From CAZTVF01 sp964616985 (GTDB lineage Bacteria; Planctomycetota; Phycisphaerae; SM23-33): a DNA stretch of 25,675 nt. The notes beneath the pieces are model-generated. The model was not told where the DNA came from. It saw nothing but the letters and a program-made list of their open reading frames with translations, and ran no database searches. The DNA is taken from contig CAZTVF010000079.1 in NCBI GenBank assembly GCA_964616985.1, positions 1-25,675 of the forward strand, written 5' to 3'. Made by a program: the position numbers and the translations under genes. Positions 1-9,606 of the stretch are shown piece after piece (the first letter of the stretch is position 1; each line of letters begins with the position of its first letter).

Positions 1-2
1 GC

Positions 3-3000
3 GATCCCCAGACCGTGCCGCTGTACCTCGAGGAGACGGCCCCGACGGAGTTGACCATCGCGTTTGACGGGCCCGGCCCGGCCACTGAAGGCGATAGTGC
101 GACAATCACCGGCTCGTTCGAGAATCCCGATCCCTACGCCGCTCACCACGTCATGATCGACTGGGCCGATGGCGCCAGCACCGAGTTCGACCTCGCACCG
201 GGCGTGCGTGTTTTCTCCGCCGCCCACTCGTTCCTCGCCACCGGCCCCAATGACATCAGCGTCACGGTCAGCGGCGACGGCGGCTGGGACTCTGATTTCC
301 TCTTCGTCAACATCTACAACGTGGCCCCCACGGTCGACGCGGGCCCCGACGTGACCGTCAACGAGGGGCAAGGCTTCACGCTCACCGGTTCCTTCACCGA
401 TCCCGGTCAGGCCGCGGGCGAATCGTTCTGGCTGTCGTGGACGATCTACGACGCCGACGGCGCCGAGGTCGCCTCCCGGTCCTCCAAGACCGCCTCCTTC
501 ACGCTGCCGGCGGGCACGTATACGGCCGTCTTCGCCGTCGATGACGACTGGACCTGGCGGACCGACTCGTGCGAGATTACCGTGCAGCCGTCGAACGCCG
601 CCCCGACGCTGTCGGCCATCGGCACGCTCACCGGCGCCACCGCCGGCGAGCCCTTCGAAATCACGTACGAAATGCTCGCCGCCGCCAGCGACCTGGCCGA
701 TGCCGACACCAGCCTGATCATGTTCCGCATCGTGAACCTCACCGCGGGCACGCTGACCAAGGACGGCATCGCCGCCGGCAGCGGCGCGACGCTGAGCTCC
801 GGCGAGTCGCTCGTGTACCTGCCGCCCGCCGTCGCGGGCACCCTCACCGCATTCACCGTCGAGGGCTGGGATGGCCTGGCCGCCTCGGCAGCGCCGGTGG
901 CTGTGCGCCTTACCATGACGCCCGCCGACATGCGGGTGCTCGCCGCCGGCAGCACCGTGTGGCAGAGCGCCAGCGTCGGCTACGACGTCGACTGGACGGC
1001 CACCATCGGCAACAACGGCCCCGCGTGGCAGCGGGTGGACTATGTGGTGACCTGGTACCTGAGCCCCACGCCCTCGCTGACCGACAGTCGCGCCGTGACC
1101 GTGGGCAGCCTGACCTGCAGCGACGACCTCGCCCCCGGCGCCACGGGGAGCAGAACCCTCACCGCCCCGGTCCCCGACGTGGCCGGCCGGCAGTGGTACG
1201 TGCTGGCCAGCGTCAGCACCGCCGGCCCCGACAGCAACGCCGCCAATGACGTCGCCGCCAGCGCCGACACCGACTGGTTCGGCCCGATCGTGCCGGTCTT
1301 TGGCGGCTCGACGCTGGGGGATGCGACTGACCTTCGCTGGGTTGTCGGCTCGGTGATCTACACGCAGCGGAGGCTCGCCCAGCCATCCGAGATCGCCTTC
1401 TACAAGTTCACCACGTTGGGCGCCGCTGGGGCTGCGCACTCAGTGCGGATGGACTTCACCGATGCCCAGGGTGATCTATACCTCGAGCTTTTCGACGCCG
1501 ACGGCGTCCCCGTAGCGTCACGGGCCGACACGACGAACGACTTCGAGATCATCAGCCTCGCCGGCCTGCCGGAGGGCACATACTTCGTAAAGGTCGGCGC
1601 CAACAACGGCGACGTCAGCCCTGATTTCGAGCTCAAGATCACCGCTCCGGGCGGCCCGGGCCTCACCGTCACCGCCGTCGACAGCAGCGTGTGGCAGAGC
1701 GCCAAACTCGGCGGCGTGGTCTACGATTGGACCGCCACGATCAGGAACGTTGGCCCCGGGAACCAGCGGCCCGACTGGACGGTGGAGTGGTACCTCTCCG
1801 CCGACGCCAGGTTCGACCCCCATACTTCCTTCAGCAACAACTACGACATCCTGATCACCAGCACCACCGTCAGCGAGGACCTTCTGGTGGGCGATTCGAT
1901 GACGGTGACGGCCTCGGCTTGGGCGCCGGTGGGAGCGGCCGCCGGGCAGTGGCACGTCATCGCCCGCGCGCTCAGCGGCGGCTCGTGGGTCAGTGTCGCC
2001 AGCACGCTCTCGACCACCGACACCGACTGGTTCGGCTACACCGCCTTGGACGTGTACGACAACCCGGCGAACGACTCGATCGTCGCCGCCCGCGCCCTGG
2101 GCTACGTCGCCGGCACGACGGTTGTGGACGAGCTTTCGATCGACCACGCCGGCGACCGCGACTTCTTCCAGTTCAGCACCGAGGCCGCCTCCGCGGCCGG
2201 GCATTCGGTCCGCATCGATTTCGTCAACGCCCGCGGCGACCTGGGCCTTAGACTCTATGACGCCGGCGGCAACCCCATCGCCTTGGCCGACGCCGCCGCT
2301 GACGGCGAGCAGATCAGCCTGGCAGGCCTGCCCCAGGGCACGTACTTCGTCGAGGTCTTCTCCGCGCACGGCGATATCAGCGCGGACTACACGCTGACAC
2401 TCACCGCCCCGACGGTGTACGACTTGGCGGCGACGGCGGCCGACAGCAACGTCTGGCAGAGCGCCAAGCTGGGCGGCAAGGCCTTCGATTGGACGGCCAC
2501 CGTCCGCAACCTCGCCTCCGTCGCCCAGCGGGCCGACTGGACGGTTGAGTGGTATCTCTCATCCGACGCCACGTTCCAGCCCGGTGTCGACGCCATGATT
2601 ACCCGCGCGACCTACAGCGACGACCTGGCCCCCGGCAGCGCGATGACGGTCGCCGCCACCGCCCCGTCCCCGGTGGCTGCGGGCGTCGGGCAGCGATACG
2701 TCATTGCCCGCGTGGTCAACGGCGGCGCCGAGACCAACTCGTCCAACGACACCATCGCCGCTGCCGACACCGATTGGTTCGGCTACGCAGCCGCCGATCC
2801 CTACGACGCCCCCGTTCGCAACGACAGCCTCGCGGCCGCGGCCGAGCTGGGCAGCGTCGCGGGTGCCGTCAAACGCGGCGGGTTGACCATCGACCGCGTG
2901 GGCGACCGTGACTTCTTCCGGTTCACCACGATGGGCGCGAGCTCGGCCGCCAACTCGGTGCGCATCGACTTCAACAACGTTCGGGGTGACCTGAGCCTGC

Positions 3001-5522
3001 GGCTGTACGACGCCGCCGGCAACGCCCTCGGCCCCGTCGTCGACACCGCGGGCGACTACGAATTAATCAGCCTTGCTGGGCGGGCGGCGGGCACGTACAT
3101 CGTCGAAATCGCCTCCGCCCGCGGTGACATCAGCGCCGCCTATACCCTGGCGCTCATCACGCCGCCCGGGCCGGACCTGACTGTGACGGCCGTCGACAGC
3201 AACGTCTGGCAGAGCGCCAAGCTCGGCGGCAAGGCCTTCGACTGGACCGCCACCGTGAGGAACCTGGGCCCGCTGGTGCAGTTCGCCGACTGGACGGTGG
3301 AGTGGTACCTGTCGGCCGACACCGCGTTCCAGGCCGGCGTCGATGCCTTGATCACGACCGCGACATTCAGCAGCGACCTGGCCGTCGGCGGGTCACAATC
3401 CGTCACGGCCACCGCGGCGGCGCCGCCCATGGCCACCAGCGGCCAGCGGTACGTCATCTCGCGGGTCGTCACGGCCGGGCCCGAGACCACCACGGCGAAC
3501 AATACGAGGGCATCGGTCGACACCGACTGGTTCGGCTACACCGCCGTCGCCGACGATGCCTTCATCCGCAACGACAGCCCGTCCACCGCCACCGATCTGG
3601 GTTTTGTCGCCGGGACCGTCACGCGGACGAACCTGTCGCTGGACCGCGTGGGCGACCGCGACTTCTTCAAGTTCACCACGTTGGGTGCCGCCACGGCCTA
3701 CAACTGGGTCCGGATCGACTTCGATAACGCCCAGGGCGACCTGAGCCTTCGCCTCTACGACGCCACCGGCGCCCCGCTGGGCGCCCCGGCCGACACGACC
3801 GGCAGCTACGAGTGGATCAGCCTCGCCGGTCGCCCCGAAGGCACCTACTTCGTCGAGGTCGCCTCGCAGCGCGGCGACCTGAGCCCGACCTACACGCTGA
3901 CGCTCGTCACGCCCCCCGGCCCCGACCTGACCGTGACGGCCGTCGACAACAACGTCTGGCAGAGCGCCAAACTCGGAGGCAAGGCCTTCGACTGGACAGC
4001 CACCGTCAGAAATCTCGGGCCCCTCAACCAGCGGGCCGACTGGACGGTGGAGTGGTATCTCTCCGCCGACCGGACTTACCAGCTCGGCGCCGACACGCTG
4101 ATTACCAGCGTCACCTACACGGCCGACTTGCTGGCGGGCGCGTCGCAATCCGTCACGGCCGCAGCCTCGTCGCCGGCCGGCGCGGCTGAGGGACAGAACT
4201 TCGTCATCGCCCGCGTCGTCACCGCCGGGCCCGAGACCAGCACGTCGAACAACACGCTGGCCACGGCCGACAGCGACTGGTTCGGCTACGCGGGCCCTGA
4301 TGCAAATGAAGGCACGCTCCGCAACGATTCGCTCGCCAACGCCTCGGACCTCGGCAGCGTCACGGGCTCGTTCACGTGGTCGAACCTCTCGATCGACCGC
4401 GTGGGTGACCGCGACTTCCTGAAATTCACCACGCTGGGACTGAGCGGGGCCGGCGACGCCGTCCGCATCGACTTCATCAACGCCGCCGGCGACCTGGCGA
4501 TGCGCCTGTGCGACAGCAACGGCAAGACGCTGGGGCAGGTTTCGAACAGCGCTTCGGCCGACTACGAGCAGGTCAGCCTGTCCGGCCTGGTCGCAGGCAC
4601 GTATTACGTCGAAGTCTGGAGCCCCGCCGGCGATATCAGCGCCGACTACGCCCTGACGGTCACCGCCGCGGCCCAGCCGCAGGTGAGCGGTTCGGGCGGC
4701 AGCGCGACCTACGTCGAGAACGCGCGGCCGCTGGCCTTCGCCGGGTCGCTGTCGCTGGCGGCGTTGGGCGGTTCGCCGGTCACCGGCGCCACGGTGACGG
4801 TGGATTACGGCTACGTCAGCGGTGAGGACATCCTCGCGTGCACCGCCGGCAGCGGCATCACGGCCGCCTTCAACGCGTCGTCGGGCGTGCTGACGCTTTC
4901 GGGCACCGCGTCGTGGTCGGCCTACCAGGCGGTGCTGCGCGGCGTGACGTATCGCAACACCAGCGACAGCATGCTGCCGGCCCAGCGAGCGGTGAGCGTT
5001 CAGGTGATGAACGGGCAACTCGCAAGCGACCCCGTCACGTACGACATCCAACTGGCGCCGGTGAACGACGCGCCGACGTTCAGCGGGATCAACTCGCTGA
5101 GCCTGGGCAGCATCGGCGTGACCGACTACAACAACGCCGGCACGAGGGTGGCCGACATGCTGGCCGCGGCCGGCAGCGCCATTCGCGATGCCGATGGCGG
5201 CAGCGCACTTCGAGGCATCGCGGTGGTGGGGGCCAGCACGATCAATGGCTCGTGGCAGTACAGCCTCGACGGCGTGACGTGGCAGGCGGTGGGGGCGGTG
5301 AGCGACGGCTCGGCCTTGCTGCTGGCCGCCGACGCCTCGACGCGGCTGCGGTTCGTCCCCGGCACCCGCTACGTCTCGAGGTTCACGCCGCTGGTCTCGC
5401 TGCGGCTCTGGGACCAGACCACCGGCACCAGCGGCACGCTCGCCTCCGCCCTCGTCAACGGCGGCGTCAGCGCCTTCAGTTCCTCCGCGCTCATCGGCAC
5501 CATTCCGATCATCGGGGGGTAA
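3..5522 (+). CDS. giant secreted/surface protein with PKD, CARDB and PPC repeats (5' end cut by window)
   Basis: The frame is open to the window edge, so the true start and any signal peptide lie upstream; the first possible start inside is a GTG at 15. Numbering from that GTG, two PKD-like domains lie at about 20-195 and a cadherin-like domain at about 198-303. Five CARDB-PPC modules follow. Their VWQSA motif has its Trp at residues 316, 560, 814, 1065 and 1315, a period of 244-254 residues. Each PPC half carries a DFFxFTT strand and a GTYxVEV strand. The last 280 residues are cadherin/Ig-like (VNDAP motif near 1690) and end in SALIGTIPIIGG. Such modules usually mediate extracellular binding or adhesion. 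I see no catalytic domain, LPXTG or PEP-CTERM signal in this part. Modules 3 to 5 are very alike at base level, which suggests recent tandem duplication. Domain families are fairly sure; the function is inference. Confidence 0.9.
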   Translation, partial: DPQTVPLYLEETAPTELTIAFDGPGPATEGDSATITGSFENPDPYAAHHVMIDWADGASTEFDLAPGVRVFSAAHSFLATGPNDISVTVSGDGGWDSDFLFVNIYNVAPTVDAGPDVTVNEGQGFTLTGSFTDPGQAAGESFWLSWTIYDADGAEVASRSSKTASFTLPAGTYTAVFAVDDDWTWRTDSCEITVQPSNAAPTLSAIGTLTGATAGEPFEITYEMLAAASDLADADTSLIMFRIVNLTAGTLTKDGIAAGSGATLSSGESLVYLPPAVAGTLTAFTVEGWDGLAASAAPVAVRLTMTPADMRVLAAGSTVWQSASVGYDVDWTATIGNNGPAWQRVDYVVTWYLSPTPSLTDSRAVTVGSLTCSDDLAPGATGSRTLTAPVPDVAGRQWYVLASVSTAGPDSNAANDVAASADTDWFGPIVPVFGGSTLGDATDLRWVVGSVIYTQRRLAQPSEIAFYKFTTLGAAGAAHSVRMDFTDAQGDLYLELFDADGVPVASRADTTNDFEIISLAGLPEGTYFVKVGANNGDVSPDFELKITAPGGPGLTVTAVDSSVWQSAKLGGVVYDWTATIRNVGPGNQRPDWTVEWYLSADARFDPHTSFSNNYDILITSTTVSEDLLVGDSMTVTASAWAPVGAAAGQWHVIARALSGGSWVSVASTLSTTDTDWFGYTALDVYDNPANDSIVAARALGYVAGTTVVDELSIDHAGDRDFFQFSTEAASAAGHSVRIDFVNARGDLGLRLYDAGGNPIALADAAADGEQISLAGLPQGTYFVEVFSAHGDISADYTLTLTAPTVYDLAATAADSNVWQSAKLGGKAFDWTATVRNLASVAQRADWTVEWYLSSDATFQPGVDAMITRATYSDDLAPGSAMTVAATAPSPVAAGVGQRYVIARVVNGGAETNSSNDTIAAADTDWFGYAAADPYDAPVRNDSLAAAAELGSVAGAVKRGGLTIDRVGDRDFFRFTTMGASSAANSVRIDFNNVRGDLSLRLYDAAGNALGPVVDTAGDYELISLAGRAAGTYIVEIASARGDISAAYTLALITPPGPDLTVTAVDSNVWQSAKLGGKAFDWTATVRNLGPLVQFADWTVEWYLSADTAFQAGVDALITTATFSSDLAVGGSQSVTATAAAPPMATSGQRYVISRVVTAGPETTTANNTRASVDTDWFGYTAVADDAFIRNDSPSTATDLGFVAGTVTRTNLSLDRVGDRDFFKFTTLGAATAYNWVRIDFDNAQGDLSLRLYDATGAPLGAPADTTGSYEWISLAGRPEGTYFVEVASQRGDLSPTYTLTLVTPPGPDLTVTAVDNNVWQSAKLGGKAFDWTATVRNLGPLNQRADWTVEWYLSADRTYQLGADTLITSVTYTADLLAGASQSVTAAASSPAGAAEGQNFVIARVVTAGPETSTSNNTLATADSDWFGYAGPDANEGTLRNDSLANASDLGSVTGSFTWSNLSIDRVGDRDFLKFTTLGLSGAGDAVRIDFINAAGDLAMRLCDSNGKTLGQVSNSASADYEQVSLSGLVAGTYYVEVWSPAGDISADYALTVTAAAQPQVSGSGGSATYVENARPLAFAGSLSLAALGGSPVTGATVTVDYGYVSGEDILACTAGSGITAAFNASSGVLTLSGTASWSAYQAVLRGVTYRNTSDSMLPAQRAVSVQVMNGQLASDPVTYDIQLAPVNDAPTFSGINSLSLGSIGVTDYNNAGTRVADMLAAAGSAIRDADGGSALRGIAVVGASTINGSWQYSLDGVTWQAVGAVSDGSALLLAADASTRLRFVPGTRYVSRFTPLVSLRLWDQTTGTSGTLASALVNGGVSAFSSSALIGTIPIIGG

Positions 5523-5544
5523 GCCGCCGATGATCCTGTTGTGG

Positions 5545-5563
5545 CACAGGTTTCAAACCTGTG
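5545..5563. repeat. perfect palindrome, intergenic repeat type 1
   Basis: CACAGGTTT and AAACCTGTG flank a single central C, forming a perfect hairpin 22 bases after the stop of the giant gene. It could help end that transcript, but no T-run follows. A second, imperfect hairpin of the same style (GCACGGCT...AGCTGTGC, one mismatch) lies at 5589-5609. Confidence 0.6.
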
Positions 5564-5730
5564 CTGCTCATCTGCTGAGGGCATAGTTGCACGGCTCAAA
5601 AAGCTGTGCCACGGCAGACTGCGTGCGACAAGTTTTCATGGGCCCAACCTCTTGATGCGCAATCCGTTGACCGCCGAGGCACAGGGAGTTCCCAAAGGCC
5701 GTTCGCTCCGAAGGAGCGTTTGGCGCTTAG

Positions 5731-5901
5731 CCGGGGGCAAGCGAAGCGTAGCCCCCGGATATGCGGATCAATGATCCGCCGCCCCAGCGGGGCGGCTGGT
5801 GGTGTAGGCACGGCGGCCGAGGGTTCCAGCCGCCCCGCTGGGGCGGCGATCTAACCGGGGGCTGTTCCGGGGGCCGCGGCCGGGTACGGCCTTGCCCCCG
5901 G
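5731..5901. repeat. composite cluster of GC-rich palindromic repeats
   Basis: Several hairpins are packed together. CCGGGGGC/GCCCCCGG lies at 5731-5758. GCGGATCA-A-TGATCCGC lies at 5763-5779. GCCGCCCC-AGC-GGGGCGGC lies at 5778-5796, and its exact reverse complement lies at 5829-5847. CCGGGGGC/GCCCCCGG recurs at 5855-5901. The two 19-bp units face each other across 32 bases. There is no believable gene between 5523 and 6033; the short open frames here read straight through the palindromes. This looks like a dispersed intergenic repeat, but only a genome-wide count could show that. Confidence 0.65.
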
Positions 5902-5995
5902 CTACGCGCCTTGGCCCTTTGGGCCGAATACGGTGGCCTCTGCGCCTCTGCGGCAAGCTTTCGACCCGAATGCGGCATGCCAGAAACTTTGGAAT

Positions 5996-6026
5996 AAAAA
6001 AAGGCCGGAGACGCTAATCTCCAGCC
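5996..6026 (-). terminator. rho-independent terminator (former tRNA-Asp terminator)
   Basis: Read on the minus strand, a 9-bp stem (GGCTGGAGA / TCTCCGGCC, one T-G wobble) with a six-base loop is followed by seven Ts. It starts 7 bases beyond the left copy of the tRNA-Asp 3' end (6034-6063), exactly where the terminator of an uninterrupted minus-strand tRNA gene would be. I infer it is the original tRNA-Asp terminator, displaced by the element. Confidence 0.75.
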
Positions 6027-6033
6027 CTTGTCT

Positions 6034-6063
6034 ATCGAGGCCGACGGGGGTCGAACCCGCAAC
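6034..6063 (-). repeat. left attachment site: 30-bp copy of tRNA-Asp 3' end
   Basis: It is identical over 30 bp to 9531-9560, the 3' end of the intact tRNA-Asp gene (T arm, 3' acceptor strand, discriminator and two flanking bases). The match stops sharply on both sides. Duplication of a tRNA 3' end is the usual mark of tyrosine-recombinase integration. This copy has no anticodon arm or 5' half, so it is not a tRNA gene. Confidence 0.85.
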
Positions 6064-6146
6064 GGAGTGAGTAATGTCTTCTGTGAAATTGAGCGTCATG
6101 TCGTATTCGCAGTCGATGCTGCTCAACTGGAGCCCGTTCTTGTCGA

Positions 6147-6156
6147 NNNNNNNNNN
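6147..6156. other. assembly gap (10 N)
   Basis: Ten Ns follow TTGTCGA. The sequence after the gap (6157-6181) repeats 25 bp already present at 6052-6076. The join therefore lies in a repeated att-like sequence, and the gap length is probably only a placeholder. Confidence 0.95.
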
Positions 6157-6336
6157 CGAACCCGCAACGGAGTGAGTAATGACAAGGGGTTACAGCAGAG
6201 TATTGCCCTGAATCGTGAAAACGAGCGCGAAATCGAGCCCGATCTTGCCCAGATTATCGCCACTTGGCCAACCCTCCCGGAAGCACTGAAGGCAGGTATC
6301 CTGGCGATGGTCAATGCCAGCGGAGCGGCGAGGTGA
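6157..6336 (+). pseudogene. C-terminal tail of a second tyrosine integrase (fragment)
   Basis: After the gap the frame reads RTRNGVSN, then QQSIALNRENE, and ends with LPEALKAGILAMV plus a few residues before TGA at 6334. The LSIALNR stretch recurs near the C-terminus of the integrase at 8463-9587, sharing 20 identical bases (6198-6217 and 9428-9447). The WPTLPEALKAGILAMV ending resembles, from memory, the end of planctomycete phage-type integrases. No catalytic residues are present. I read it as the 3' end of an integrase gene whose body is missing or lies beyond the gap. The assignment rests on the shared segment and family resemblance. Confidence 0.5.
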
Positions 6337-6340
6337 GACC

Positions 6341-6631
6341 GTGAGGACCCCAATGCCGCCGTCCGGCCCTGACCAAGGCAGAACTCGCGGCAGCAACGGC
6401 CGCTTCCGCAAGGGCAACCCTGGCGGGCCGGGCAATCCCCACGTCGGCAGCGTCGCAGCCTTTCGGGCCGCTCTCTTCGAGGTCGTGACCGAGAAGGACA
6501 TCGTGGCCGTCTGTCGGGCTCCTGGCGGAGCCTCTCGAAGGGGCGGGCGTTGGTTAGCTCGCTCCATTTTTGTTTGGACACTTCTTCCCGGGGCCTCGCC
6601 GCACACACTCACGCAGCCGAGACTGCGCTAG
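6341..6631 (+). pseudogene. DUF5681-like protein, N-terminal part with a foreign tail
   Basis: Residues 18-34 contain GSNGRFRKGNPGGPGNP, the hallmark of DUF5681 proteins. A helix with FRAALFEVVTEKDIVAV follows, to about residue 57. From about 6512 onward the reading (CRAPGGASRRGG...) no longer looks like the family, so the gene seems to be cut and joined to other DNA. The start is GTG at 6341, just after the integrase tail, or ATG at 6353 in the same frame. DUF5681 genes are found near phage-like or integrase genes, and some have been compared with small terminase-like proteins; the function is unknown. It fits a decayed integrated element. Confidence 0.55.
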
Positions 6632-6643
6632 AAAGGGCAGGAC

Positions 6644-7120
6644 ATGGCACACGCATGCCCGCACTGTGAGAGCCGCGAATCTGCAAAGACCACCCAGTCA
6701 GAACGGAAGAGCCTGTGCTCCTCGTACCTGGTTCGCCCCCGTAAGTGTCTCGCTTGCGGGTGCCTTTGGGAACCCGCGGCGCCGATCTGGGCGCTGTTCC
6801 TGGTGCTGGTCGCTGGGGTCCCTGTCCTGGCACTGGGGCTCTTCATCTTCTTCTCGGCCTTTGGGGCCTGCGCAAGGACGATCAGCGACAACACCGGGTC
6901 AGCGGCCACGCTCGGCGGGTTAATCGGCGGCGGGGTCTGGTTCGTCCTGGGAGGGGTCACCACGCTCGTCGGTCTGGGGGCTGTGAAGCAGGGAGCCCTC
7001 GGCTGCTACCGAAGAGCTAAGGGACGGGTCTTGTTCTCCACCGCGTCGTGCGTCCCTTCGGATACCAGCAAGGGCGCCCCTGAGCTTGTCACCGGTACAG
7101 TGCCACGAAAAGAAAAATGA
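6644..7120 (+). CDS. small membrane protein with N-terminal zinc ribbon
   Basis: 158 residues. Cys pairs CPHC (5-8) and CLAC (35-38) form a zinc-ribbon-like knuckle. Two hydrophobic segments follow, at about 48-70 and 88-112 (the second rich in Gly), then a basic cytoplasmic-looking tail ending RKEK. The ATG at 6644 has a purine-rich ribosome site (AAAGGGCAGGAC) just before it. I do not recognise the family; zinc-ribbon plus two-helix proteins are common unassigned membrane proteins. It is the first of three small genes carried inside the tRNA-Asp element, so it is probably cargo. Confidence 0.65.
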   Translation: MAHACPHCESRESAKTTQSERKSLCSSYLVRPRKCLACGCLWEPAAPIWALFLVLVAGVPVLALGLFIFFSAFGACARTISDNTGSAATLGGLIGGGVWFVLGGVTTLVGLGAVKQGALGCYRRAKGRVLFSTASCVPSDTSKGAPELVTGTVPRKEK

Positions 7121-7151
7121 CCATCGAGGAACGGGAGAAAGGAGCCCAGCT

Positions 7152-7370
7152 ATGAACTGGCGAGTTGCACTTGTGGCGGCGGTTTGCTTTGTGGCTGGCG
7201 TGGCGGCAGGTCGCTGGCTGCTGGCGCCGAGCGCCCCGCCGCTAAAGTACCATCTTCACGAACATGAGGGACGCTTCTGGTTGCTGGATCAGACGACCGG
7301 CGACGTGTGGTTCCGTTTGGCCGATCCGAATCTGCCGCTGAAACCGTTCATCACGGGACCGGGGCACTGA
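7152..7370 (+). CDS. short exported or membrane-anchored protein, unknown
   Basis: 72 residues. MNWRVALVAAVCFVAGVAAG is a hydrophobic N-terminal segment (signal anchor or signal peptide). A short outside part with HEHEGRFWLLDQTTGDVWF follows, resembling the repeat strand seen in many small planctomycete proteins where a value is compared with a default. GAAAGGAGCCC precedes the ATG at 7152 and decides this start over an upstream in-frame GTG. No function can be assigned. It lies 31 bases after the zinc-ribbon gene on the same strand. Confidence 0.6.
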   Translation: MNWRVALVAAVCFVAGVAAGRWLLAPSAPPLKYHLHEHEGRFWLLDQTTGDVWFRLADPNLPLKPFITGPGH

Positions 7371-7478
7371 GGCGGCTGCTTGGCCGCGGCGTTGCCCACA
7401 CCGGCTTGCAGCGTCGAAAGCCAGCGCGGGATTAGGCCATTCGAAAACATGCCTTGCAGGCACGGGGAAAGGATCGAA

Positions 7479-7874
7479 ATGGACACCGAGGAACGGTTGG
7501 AAGAGGCGGAGCGGGAACTGGCCGCGGCCGAACGCCGCAACCATTGGCTGCTGGTTGCCCTGGCGACGGCTGTTGTAGTGACGGCCGGCATGGGGCTTGC
7601 CCTATTCTGCACTTGGACGAGGGCCACGGCCGCCGCCGACGCCCCGAGAGCGATGGCAATCCCGACGGCGATCCCCGCCAATAAGTTTCTCCTTCAAGAC
7701 GAGAACGGCAAGGTGAGCGCCATCTTGACCGTGGAGAGATACGGGCCAGCATCGGGCATGGCCGACGAAGAAGAGGAACTCAGCCTTCGGTTGGCCGTGT
7801 TCAAGGGCGAACCGTGGAACCGGTCGCCGTATCGCGTATCGCTAACGGATTTCATCCTGTTTTGCCGGTACTGA
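7479..7874 (+). CDS. coiled-coil single-pass membrane protein, 3' end probably fused to a DUF6932 piece
   Basis: 131 residues. Residues 1-20 are a charged helix (EERLEEAERELAAAERR). Residues 22-44 are a membrane helix (LLVALATAVVVTAGMGLALF). The outer part has LLQDENGKVSAILTVE, a strand type seen in planctomycete membrane proteins with ENGK repeats. GGGAAAGGATCGAA precedes ATG 7479. The last 21 residues (from about 111, containing NRSPYRVSLTDFI) look like the start of the DUF6932 piece that continues in another frame after 7858. The true C-terminus may therefore have been lost in a deletion. No function can be assigned. Confidence 0.55.
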   Translation: MDTEERLEEAERELAAAERRNHWLLVALATAVVVTAGMGLALFCTWTRATAAADAPRAMAIPTAIPANKFLLQDENGKVSAILTVERYGPASGMADEEEELSLRLAVFKGEPWNRSPYRVSLTDFILFCRY

Positions 7875-8131
7875 GGAACGGAGGGCTATCCTCGATGGCC
7901 TGCTCAGATACCGGGCAGCCCTTCACCACGTGGGCCTGGCCTCGGGGTTCCAATGGGTCGATGGTAGCTTCCTGGAGCACGTCGAGATAACCGGACCTCG
8001 CGCCCCGAACGATGTCGATGTGGTGACATTCTTTCGCCTGCCGCAAGGGGCAACTCAAGCGACCGTGCTTGCCCGAGACTCCGTCCTATTCGACCACGAC
8101 CAGGCCAAGGCCGCATATAAAGTTGATGGTT
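7809..8131 (+). pseudogene. DUF6932-like fragment with a frameshift
   Basis: From about 7864 one frame reads GTEERRAILDGLLRYRAAL, then FQWVDGSFLEHVE, then APNDVDVVTFFRLP and AAYKVD. The WVDGSF...PNDVDVV pattern is typical of DUF6932, a nucleotidyltransferase-like family of unknown role. The likely beginning, SPYRVSLTDFI, is in the other frame at 7824-7856, so about two bases appear to be missing near 7857-7861. After about 8131 the family match ends and an inverted HsdR-like piece begins. No start codon serves the second frame. It is a broken gene, or a join error in the assembly. Confidence 0.55.
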
Positions 8132-8410
8132 TCTTTGTCGAGCATGTCCACGGAGACGGCGATACGAGGCTTGTCCTGCTTCTTGAACTTGCTGATGAGC
8201 CCATCGCCATAGGGCCCGTCATGGACCCGCTCCATACCGCAGTGAACGACTTGGAGCTGGCCGACGTGCTCGGGGAACATTTCCTCGAACACGTCTCGGA
8301 TGCGCTCGGCATGGTCCTTCGTCATGGCGAAGACGATGGTCTTTCCCGGCAGGTGCCCGCCGGCATCCTTGATGCACTCCTTCGCGGTTCGCGTTTTGCC
8401 GGTGCCGGTA
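8132..8410 (-). pseudogene. HsdR-like (type I restriction R subunit) helicase fragment
   Basis: The minus strand reads KECIKDAGGHLPGKTIVFAM, then TKDHAERIRDVFEEMFPEHV, GMERVHDGPYGDGLISKFKK and PRIAVSVDMLD. In HsdR, the KTIVFA and PRIAVSVDMLDTG stretches belong to the second helicase lobe. Here the match stops at MLD, just before the usual TGIDVPEVVNLVF, and TAG ends the frame at 8086. Only about 90 of roughly 800-1000 residues are present. The GTGKT at its beginning is not followed by the rest of lobe 1, so I do not take it as a real Walker A. No start or partner hsdM/hsdS gene is present. Confidence 0.6.
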
Positions 8411-8462
8411 GGCGGCACGTCGCGAGCGCGAGGCGCAGCAGGCCGCCGCCGGTCTGCAACTG

Positions 8463-9606
<1,144 letters not shown>

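Noticed and set aside
3393..5051. 552-codon open frame on the minus strand
   Set aside because: It is the antisense of the repeat region of the giant gene. It is Arg/Gly/Val rich with no recognisable domain, as expected from high-GC codon bias.
6034..6063. A second tRNA gene at the left att site
   Set aside because: Only the T arm and 3' acceptor strand are present; there is no anticodon arm or 5' half.
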